Below, piece after piece: positions 24,750-30,791 of a stretch of DNA of 64,000 nucleotides. The notes beneath the pieces are model-generated. The model saw only the letters and a program-made list of their open reading frames with translations. It was not told the origin of the DNA and made no database searches. This stretch comes from Robiginitomaculum antarcticum DSM 21748 (GTDB lineage: Bacteria > Pseudomonadota > Alphaproteobacteria > Caulobacterales > Maricaulaceae): the NCBI RefSeq assembly GCF_000365025.1, contig NZ_KB823011.1:620001-684000 (forward strand), written 5' to 3'. The position numbers and the translations under genes are program-made. How positions within the stretch are numbered: the stretch's first letter is position 1; each line of letters starts with the position of its first letter.

Positions 24750-24930
24750 GCGGGCGGCCCGCCGCCTATCACGCCTTCAATAGAATCAAATCATAAAGCA
24801 GGCCGAACGCGCACTGCGCGTTCGCACCCGTAAGAGACGCTAATTTGTGTCGCGATGAATTGGGCCTTCTCTTTTTAGGCCCAAGAGGAAATTAGTGTGT
24901 CTGGAGCGGTTGAAAGGCGGCGAGCCGCCT
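24750..24930. repeat. cluster of four perfect palindromes
   Basis: Four hairpin-forming palindromes lie in 180 gene-free bases: GCGGGC/GCCCGC (24750-24762); 10-base arms CGAACGCGCA/TGCGCGTTCG with one central base (24804-24824); TTGGGCCT/AGGCCCAA (24860-24884), nested inside CTAATTT/AAATTAG (24840-24895); and AGGCGGC/GCCGCCT (24915-24930). None has a U-tract suited to a terminator. The stretch 24689-25002 separates the intact and decayed DUF736 copies. Function unknown. Confidence 0.8.
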
Positions 24931-25002
24931 GCTCATTTAAGGGTGACAGCAAGGGGATTGGGCGCGGCGCATCTGACAAATGGAACCGACGATTAAAACT
25001 AC

Positions 25003-25333
25003 ATGCCCAAAGGGATTGGATGTATTACGCGGACTGACACCGGCAACTTTGACGCTTTTTTTCGCTATGGGCGGCCATGATCGCCTCAAATGCCTCTCCG
25101 GCGCGTCCGAAACTTCCTGATGTCCCAAGAGCTGGATTTCTATATCTTTAGAGGGGGTTTGAATGATGACGGCAAAGGCTGGGGCCGTGCCTGCGGCACA
25201 TCAGGGAAAGACGGTATCTCCCGAGCCTTTGAGCGCCTCAATATCTGCGGCCGCAGGGTCTATGCCCATCTGGGCCGTATCAAAGGTATAAAAGTGCCGA
25301 TATTGGCTATGGCCTTGAACCCGCTGCGCCTAA
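25003..25333 (+). pseudogene. decayed inverted copy of the DUF736 gene
   Basis: The plus strand starts MPKGIGCITRTDTGNFDAFF, clearly the DUF736 start, but meets a TGA after 25 codons. A second frame then continues the family: DFYIFRGGLNDDGKGWGRAC, TSGKDGISRAFERLNICGRR and VYAHLGRIKGIK, ending near NPL. A frameshift near 25080-25140 and loss of the NER-IKIVANESK segment inactivate it. The leader (GACAGCAAGGGGATTGG) and the terminator are also copied, so the whole unit was duplicated in inverted orientation. Confidence 0.8.
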
Positions 25334-25354
25334 GCTGTTTCTCTTACATGCCGG

Positions 25355-25384
25355 CCCGCCTGATACACAATCGGGCGGGTTTAT
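25355..25384 (+). terminator. terminator of the decayed DUF736 copy
   Basis: CCCGCCTGAT and ATCGGGCGGG-like arms (CCCGCC...GGCGGG) are followed by TTTATTT on the plus strand. The sequence corresponds to the terminator of the intact gene at 24312-24342 with a mismatch in the left arm. Confidence 0.7.
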
Positions 25385-25665
25385 TTGCGGCTATCTCTAT
25401 TGCTCTCATTCTCAAACGCGCTTAGTCAATGATCGCGCGTAGCAAAATCTGCGCGTGGGGATCGTCAACCCCTCTGAAAACCGTAGACGGCCTGCCCGGC
25501 GCGTCTTGGGACATCAATGCACATTCGGCTCTGGCCGGATGGTGCGTAATGTCCAATGGTCTTTGCCTGAAAAGGTGCGGCCTAAATACCGCGCACAGAG
25601 TCCTACGGTTCTCTGTTTTGACGACATCCGGCTTTTCGGATGCGTTTAAACGAACCGGAGGCCTT
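25385..25665. other. stretch without a convincing gene
   Basis: About 280 bases between the pseudogene terminator and the next start. An open frame runs through it in phase with the downstream gene but has no family features and no internal Shine-Dalgarno. It may contain the promoter of the downstream gene; nothing definite is seen. Confidence 0.5.
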
Positions 25666-25956
25666 ATGGTAAGCCAAGCTGATTATAGTCAGACACTCTA
25701 TTTAAGTCTGCTACCGAGCGGCGGCATAACGCTCGACAAAGACTACTGCGAGGCCGGAACCGATACGCCCGCGCTTGACCCCGATATCGTGCTGGCCCCA
25801 ATTTCCATGCTGCAGTTAACTCAAATCGCCGCCGATACTATTCTCAAACTTCCCGACCAAAACGACCCAAATGAACTTGAGAATCTCCTTGCAAGCATAG
25901 ATAAATGCTTGGAAATGGTCAAATCCGCTATAAAAAAGCGGGAGTCCAAACCCTAA
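25666..25956 (+). CDS. hypothetical protein, 96 residues
   Basis: A small acidic protein (MVSQADYSQTLYLSLLPSGG... ending KSAIKKRESKP), with a C-terminal helical half (TQIAADTILKLP, NELENLLASIDKCLEMVKSA). Start ATG 25666 is set by GGAGG five bases upstream. Not recognised. It is the only intact plus-strand gene in the 23-29 kb backbone and converges on parB; a shared hairpin separates them. Confidence 0.6.
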   Translation: MVSQADYSQTLYLSLLPSGGITLDKDYCEAGTDTPALDPDIVLAPISMLQLTQIAADTILKLPDQNDPNELENLLASIDKCLEMVKSAIKKRESKP

Positions 25957-25957
25957 A

Positions 25958-25983
25958 AGCCGCCCCGCGATTGCGAGGCGGCT
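25958..25983 (-). terminator. hairpin terminator between the 96-residue gene and parB
   Basis: AGCCGCC pairs with GGCGGCT around a 12-base loop. On the minus strand it is followed by TTTT, so it can end parB transcription; on the plus strand it lies directly after the stop codon but lacks a good T run. Confidence 0.65.
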
Positions 25984-26029
25984 AAATGTTCGGCAAGTTT
26001 GGAGACTATTGCACCGAACACCGCTTAAT

Positions 26030-27823
26030 TCAGGCGGCTTTGTCTGTCTCCTTTTTCTCGTCTGTCACCATCACTTTTGATAAGGAAGCGCACTCACTTG
26101 CGGGCGGGCATGTCGCCTTGTCGATGTAATGGGTAGCCGGAACCTGCATCCATTTAGGACGCCAGTCGGGACGAGCTTCGCGGGAGCCTTTAACGTCCAG
26201 ACAGTCCCGTATAATGGCCTTTTGCACCTTACCTGTTTCGGTCAAATTGGCGTCAGCCGCCCGCTTTCCGGCAATATCTTTAACCATCGCATTGATAACG
26301 GCCTTATCGCGCAAGATGTCAAAAAACGCATCATCAGGCTCCCAAAGCGCGGTCATGTCCACTGGCACAGCATAGGTGACTGCTTCAATGATGTCCGCGT
26401 CCTTGGTCAAGCTTTCGCACATAGCGAGGGCCATCACGCGCATGACCGCCGCGTCACCGAGTTCTAAGAGCCGCGCAAAAATCTGCGCTACGCTGCCTTC
26501 TGCCAAATGCTTGGACGGGCTGTAAGGGTGGTCAAAAGGTTTAACTCCCAACAATTCATAAACCGCCTTACGCTCGGCCTCGAAAATTACCGCGCCTTTG
26601 CTATTGGCAATGCTTATCGTAGTGGCCTCTTTGCGCGATTTGGTTGGCTGCGGGGCTACGCTCCACAGATATGACCCTGCAAACATATGGGCCACCGTCA
26701 ATCGAAGTGCGGCCTTGGGGTGGCCTAGCAATGAGGCCCGTATCGCCGCATGACGATGCAAAGCGACATACTCTTTCAGTGGGCCGGACATTTCTGGCTT
26801 TGAGGATTTGGACTTGGAACTCCCCTCGCCGTTATCAACACCGAGAATGGCGTCTATTTTCTTGATGTCAGATTTGGGCATAAAGCCGATATTAGGCGTA
26901 ACGGTTCCGTCATGGCCTGTGGCAATGTATATTTTCCCGCCCTGCTCTTGGCTGCGCTGTCCGTGCTCATAGCGGTCAAACCGCGTTCCGCGTTCTAAGA
27001 CGACAATTTCAGTCCATCCCTGCTCTTTCCACTCACTCACGGCAGTGGCAATGGCGGCGTTTTGCAAAGGCCAGAAGGCATCAGGGTCGGCAAAATAATC
27101 CGTCTCGCCAAAGAGGTCGGTTATAATTGTCCCGTCAAAATCCGCCACATTGAATAGAGCGCATTCCGTGCTAATTTGCGCTCCGCCTGTTAGCCATTCT
27201 TTGAGATTATGACCTTGGGGGGCGTAAGTTTCTCCGTGAAACAGTTCAAGCCATTTGGCTTGTTGGTCAGGCGTCGCCAAGGTCAAGGCTTCCAAAGTAG
27301 GTTGCCGAATTTTGTCGTCGTCAAATAAAGACAGAATTTCAGGTAAAAGGTTGGCAAGTGCCAAAACCCGCCTGACCGACTTAGCAGGTATAGCAAAAAC
27401 CTGCGCAATTTCGTCCACATCTTTGCCGCTATCGGCGAGGCCTTTATAAGCCCCAAATTGCTCCAACATTGTCGCCGGAACCCGCGCAATATTTTCCAAG
27501 AGTGAGGCCTCCCGCGCTGATTTCGCGTTGCCGCTCTCCATTACTATGCAAGGCGCGATTTGTGCCGCTCCTGTCTCCTTGGCTTTCTTTTTGAGCGCGA
27601 ATAAACGGCGGCGTCCGGCGATTACGCCCCATCCCTTGCCTTCTTTACGAACAAGCATGGATTGATTGATACCTTTATCCAATACGCTCGGATAAATATC
27701 ATCAATATTAGGCGAGTTTTTGCCGTACCTCATATTTAGCTTGCTGACGTGCATATCAGCAATCGGCAGCATTTTAACCTCACAGGCGAGGCTTTTGGTT
27801 TTTCTAGTTTTTACTTTCGTCAT
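26030..27823 (-). CDS. ParB/RepB/Spo0J family partition protein
   Basis: A 597-residue protein with a ParB N-terminal (ParB/Srx) domain at residues about 15-110 (ADMHVSKLNMRYGK, GWGVIAGRRRLFALKKKA, REASLLENIARVPATMLEQF). A helix-turn-helix region follows (IAQVFAIPAKSVRRVLALANL), then a long C-terminal extension typical of mobile-element ParB-like proteins. ParB with ParA segregates plasmids, but no parA is present in the window. It may instead act as a CTP-dependent regulator or stabilise the excised element. It overlaps its upstream neighbour (ATGA). Confidence 0.85.
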   Translation of the reverse strand: MTKVKTRKTKSLACEVKMLPIADMHVSKLNMRYGKNSPNIDDIYPSVLDKGINQSMLVRKEGKGWGVIAGRRRLFALKKKAKETGAAQIAPCIVMESGNAKSAREASLLENIARVPATMLEQFGAYKGLADSGKDVDEIAQVFAIPAKSVRRVLALANLLPEILSLFDDDKIRQPTLEALTLATPDQQAKWLELFHGETYAPQGHNLKEWLTGGAQISTECALFNVADFDGTIITDLFGETDYFADPDAFWPLQNAAIATAVSEWKEQGWTEIVVLERGTRFDRYEHGQRSQEQGGKIYIATGHDGTVTPNIGFMPKSDIKKIDAILGVDNGEGSSKSKSSKPEMSGPLKEYVALHRHAAIRASLLGHPKAALRLTVAHMFAGSYLWSVAPQPTKSRKEATTISIANSKGAVIFEAERKAVYELLGVKPFDHPYSPSKHLAEGSVAQIFARLLELGDAAVMRVMALAMCESLTKDADIIEAVTYAVPVDMTALWEPDDAFFDILRDKAVINAMVKDIAGKRAADANLTETGKVQKAIIRDCLDVKGSREARPDWRPKWMQVPATHYIDKATCPPASECASLSKVMVTDEKKETDKAA

Positions 27824-28059
27824 TTGGAAGTCTCCAATTTTGCGATGAGGTCACAAAGGTCTATCTGCGAACGAGCCACCTCATCAAAAAGGCCGATGTC
27901 GCAAGATTTCTGAGGCGCATTCAGGTTCGGACCTAAAGAAGGGCCAGCAACCATCGGATGCGTTGTTCGGGCTGTCAGTTTTTCGCGCATTGTCACGGGG
28001 CAAACGCCATCAATCAGGGTCTGCTCTCCCACCTCTGTGGGTTCGGGTTTAAAGGTCAC
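27820..28059 (-). CDS. hypothetical protein, 79 residues
   Basis: Small soluble protein (MTFKPEPTEVGEQTLIDGVC, C-terminal FDEVARSQIDLCDLIAKLE helix). It overlaps parB and the preceding gene by four bases each, which supports real, coupled translation. Not recognised. Confidence 0.6.
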   Translation of the reverse strand: MTFKPEPTEVGEQTLIDGVCPVTMREKLTARTTHPMVAGPSLGPNLNAPQKSCDIGLFDEVARSQIDLCDLIAKLETSK

Positions 28060-28526
28060 GCGCTGGCCTCGGAGAGTATTTTGAGTTGCCGCGTCTGTTC
28101 GGCCTTGGCCACGATTATCGCCTCGCCGAGCAAGTCATTAGCGGCCTCGGTCAGATAGGCATTGTCGCTATTCGGAAAATTCGCCTCAATGCCCCATAGA
28201 CTCGCGGCGTGGTCGGTTAGGCTTATGTCGCCGATGGTCACCGATAAGATAACGCCGCAAAAAAACCACTCGCCCGCTGTCCAAGCCGCCATGGTAGCTT
28301 CGGCCTTCCCTTGAGCTTTGGCAAAACGATCCCGAAAACCATTTCCTGGGCCGATGAATCCCGCGTCATCTTTATACAGGCTCGGCCAAAATCCGTCTTG
28401 CCGCTCGTCGGGCGCGTCCGCGCAATCATCATGAGCTATGCGGGCGGTCACGGTAAAGGCTCCGACCTCGCAAGACAGGCTATCGCCAAGACAGACAAAG
28501 CCCTCGAATTTTTCCGCGAAGGTCAT
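28056..28526 (-). CDS. hypothetical protein, 156 residues
   Basis: Soluble protein with a strand-rich middle (SCEVGAFTVTARIAHDD and FFCGVILSVTIGDISL) and a C-terminal helical part (LTEAANDLLGEAIIVAKAEQ). It overlaps both neighbours by four bases in the ardA-parB unit. Proteins of this kind accompany ardA and parB in similar elements, but no family function is known to me. Confidence 0.65.
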   Translation of the reverse strand: MTFAEKFEGFVCLGDSLSCEVGAFTVTARIAHDDCADAPDERQDGFWPSLYKDDAGFIGPGNGFRDRFAKAQGKAEATMAAWTAGEWFFCGVILSVTIGDISLTDHAASLWGIEANFPNSDNAYLTEAANDLLGEAIIVAKAEQTRQLKILSEASA

Positions 28527-28732
28527 TGCGCCCTGCGCATTTCAAAACCTTCGGTGCTGCATAGTCCAATGAGGCGGCTGACCTCGTTGACATTCAAGTC
28601 GTCGCCGATTTGGCAATATATTGACGCCTGACGGAGGGCTTTCCCGTTGCGGGTCTTGACCACATGCAACCACCGATAAGGGCCGCGTCCATCTTCTCTG
28701 GGTTTAACTTGGTAACAGGCCATGACTACCAC
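28523..28732 (-). CDS. hypothetical protein, about 69 residues
   Basis: Small basic protein (ACYQVKPREDGRGPYRWLHV, then KALRQASIYCQIGDD). It overlaps the end of ardA and the start of the next gene. The ATG at 28723 is an alternative start. Not recognised; support comes from the tight packing of the unit. Confidence 0.55.
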   Translation of the reverse strand: MVVMACYQVKPREDGRGPYRWLHVVKTRNGKALRQASIYCQIGDDLNVNEVSRLIGLCSTEGFEMRRAQ

Positions 28733-29319
28733 GCCCCAAAAATGTGGACTTGCTCAAAGCCTGTCTCAATTATGAAAATATCGCCCGAATTTTCCCAATC
28801 TCGACTCATGCTTTTATAGTCGATATAAAATTCAAGACTCTCTGGGATTTTGGGGCCGCAATCCTCGGTGCACTCGCGCGCGTAATCTTCGAGGGTTTCA
28901 TATTGGCCGTGATAATGCTCTAGGGCTTTACGGGCATCGTTCAAGTCAGAGCCGTAATGCTCTAAGAGTTTGCCGCCTAATTCTTCGTGTTCTTCAATAA
29001 ACTTGGCGATTGCCGCAACGCTCTCGAAAGACTCCCATTCGGAAAGGCTCGCGCCTTCAAAACCTTCATAGTCGTGGATTGCCCATTCCTCGGCGTCAGG
29101 CTCCGGCGAGTCGGCAAGCATGGCTTTTGTTTCATCCCAGATATGAGACTCGCCAAGCGCGGCGTCTATCCATCTACCGTGCAGGTGGCCGCAATTATAA
29201 GCGGCAAGGCAAGCGACATAAATTCGGATGGTGGAAACCGTAGGTTTGTGAAAATTTGGCAAATAGCCAAATGGCACGAAAGGGGCCGGAATCGGGGTCT
29301 GGGATTGGCGCGGGGTCAT
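28726..29319 (-). CDS. ardA: ArdA antirestriction protein
   Basis: A 197-residue acidic DNA mimic that inhibits type I restriction enzymes and protects incoming single-strand-derived DNA during conjugation. Family features are IRIYVACLAAYNCGHLHGRW, the acidic WAIHDYEGFEGASLSEWESF, then LEHYGSDLNDARKALEHYHG and YIDYKSMSRDW. It has an N-terminal extension of about 30 residues. GGAGA stands eight bases before ATG 29319. It opens the ardA-parB unit and fits a leading-region gene expressed first after transfer. Confidence 0.92.
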   Translation of the reverse strand: MTPRQSQTPIPAPFVPFGYLPNFHKPTVSTIRIYVACLAAYNCGHLHGRWIDAALGESHIWDETKAMLADSPEPDAEEWAIHDYEGFEGASLSEWESFESVAAIAKFIEEHEELGGKLLEHYGSDLNDARKALEHYHGQYETLEDYARECTEDCGPKIPESLEFYIDYKSMSRDWENSGDIFIIETGFEQVHIFGAW

Positions 29320-29825
29320 CGGTTTGTCTCCAATGCCGCCCCAAGAATTGGGCGCGCCGCGCCCAGCACTTGGACGCGAACGCGTTCCCCCCGCAGGGGG
29401 GCGGGGGGAGCGGCAAGGAGGCCAGACAGGCGAAGGGTAAAAAGACCGGGCGCAAGGGCTTTGGTAGGACGGCTAAAACGCATTCAAAACGACATGGCAC
29501 CAAGGCCCTTGCGGCTGGGCTGCCCTTCGGCAGACTGGTCGTCCGCTCCCCCTGTCCCCCGAGGATGGGAACTCACCTTCAATGCCGGCGCGCCCGCGCG
29601 CCGCTTACCGCCGCAGCGTGAGCAGCGGAGCGCCAGCCGAACGTCAGTGAGGGAAGGATCAAAGCCCGAAAGGTGGAGACTTGGCTTGCCAAGGCTCCAT
29701 TCACGCGAGCTCGGCACTGCGCCTTCGCAGGGAGGCGTCCTAATGTTGATGATAAAGTGCGTAGGTATGCATGAAACAAACCTGTCTTAGTTAGACTTGC
29801 TCATGGATATTATATAAGAAGACCT
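29320..29825. other. GC-rich gene-free stretch at the element/PUL junction
   Basis: About 500 bases without a credible gene. The first ~420 bases are strongly GC-rich, with CCCCCC/GGGGGG arms around GCA (29387-29401) and the palindrome GAACGCGTTC (29378-29387). Composition changes sharply near 29740 to AT-rich sequence before the FGE gene. It must hold the ardA promoter and may contain the end of the mobile element. No tRNA or att core could be identified. Confidence 0.5.
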
Positions 29826-30710
29826 ATGAAGTACTTATACATTGTCGCTCTTAGTATCTGCATAGCTAACTGTTCTCCTCAGAAGACCCCAGCTACCACA
29901 AAAACTTGTTTGGGCAAAATTTCCACGACAGTACAAATAGAAGGCGCTCGGACAATCATTGGCAGCAATATGTTTTACCCCGAAGAAAGGGAAAGGTCGG
30001 TTCAGTTCAGCAGTTTCGACATCGACACGACGGAAGTAACCAATCAGATGTTTACCAAATTTGTGTCAGAGACTGGATACGTAACAACGGCCGAAAAACC
30101 ACAAGCCGGATTCAATACAGCTGGCGGGGCCGTATTTAAACAACCGACTGCCAAAAATCTAAATTGGTGGCAATTTGTTGAAGGCGCGAACTGGCGTGCT
30201 CCCGAAGGGCCAGGATCCTCTATTAAGGACAGAGGCTTTGAACCAGTTGTGCAAGTATCTTTTGAAGATGCCCAAGCCTATGCCAAGTGGAAGGGTCGCG
30301 ATCTACCGAGTGAAGGACAATGGGAATTTGCAGCCCGTGCTAATGATACCACGGAATTCGTCTGGGGCGACGAACGCGCACCCGAGGGACAAGAGATGGC
30401 AAATAGTTGGCAAGGCGCTTTTCCTATACAGAACACTCTAAAAGATGGTTATCAATTGCGGGCACCTGTTGGATGTTATCCGCCGAATGACTACGGGTTA
30501 TACGACATGATCGGAAATGTCTGGGAATGGACAAAAACCCCGTATAGCCCACAAGACCAAAATCCAGTATATGCCATAAAGGGAGGTTCATTCTTGTGCG
30601 CTCCAAATTTTTGCGCGCGATATAGAGCCCCTGCCAGGCAACCCCAAGAAGGTGATTTTTCGACTAATCACATTGGTTTTAGAACTGTTAGCAAAGAGGT
30701 TTCAAATTAG
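29826..30710 (+). CDS. formylglycine-generating enzyme (sulfatase activator), exported lipoprotein
   Basis: A 294-residue FGE/SUMF1-type oxidase that converts the active-site Cys of type I sulfatases to formylglycine. The fold runs from about residue 38 (EGARTIIGSN, FDIDTTEVTNQMFTKFV) to the end. The active motif GGSFLCAPNFCARYRAPAR keeps both copper-binding/catalytic Cys (258, 263), and LYDMIGNVWEWTK and HIGFR are present. The N-terminus has a lipobox IANC (Cys16), so the enzyme is predicted outside the cytoplasm. It serves the four Cys-type sulfatases downstream. Lone gene, convergent with ppc. Confidence 0.93.
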   Translation: MKYLYIVALSICIANCSPQKTPATTKTCLGKISTTVQIEGARTIIGSNMFYPEERERSVQFSSFDIDTTEVTNQMFTKFVSETGYVTTAEKPQAGFNTAGGAVFKQPTAKNLNWWQFVEGANWRAPEGPGSSIKDRGFEPVVQVSFEDAQAYAKWKGRDLPSEGQWEFAARANDTTEFVWGDERAPEGQEMANSWQGAFPIQNTLKDGYQLRAPVGCYPPNDYGLYDMIGNVWEWTKTPYSPQDQNPVYAIKGGSFLCAPNFCARYRAPARQPQEGDFSTNHIGFRTVSKEVSN

Positions 30711-30791
30711 ATATGCGTGTTGCTTCGCAATACTTCTGTATAACGAGTGCTAATTTACCAACTTATAAGAAGACAGACAGGGCAATCTAAT

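Noticed and set aside
29256-29621. Plus-strand 121-codon frame in the GC-rich junction
   Set aside because: Biased Arg/Gly/Lys composition from GC-rich sequence, partly antisense to ardA, no family features.
29320-29825. tRNA gene or att core at the junction
   Set aside because: No cloverleaf-like sequence or recognisable direct repeat was seen; the other element end is outside the window.
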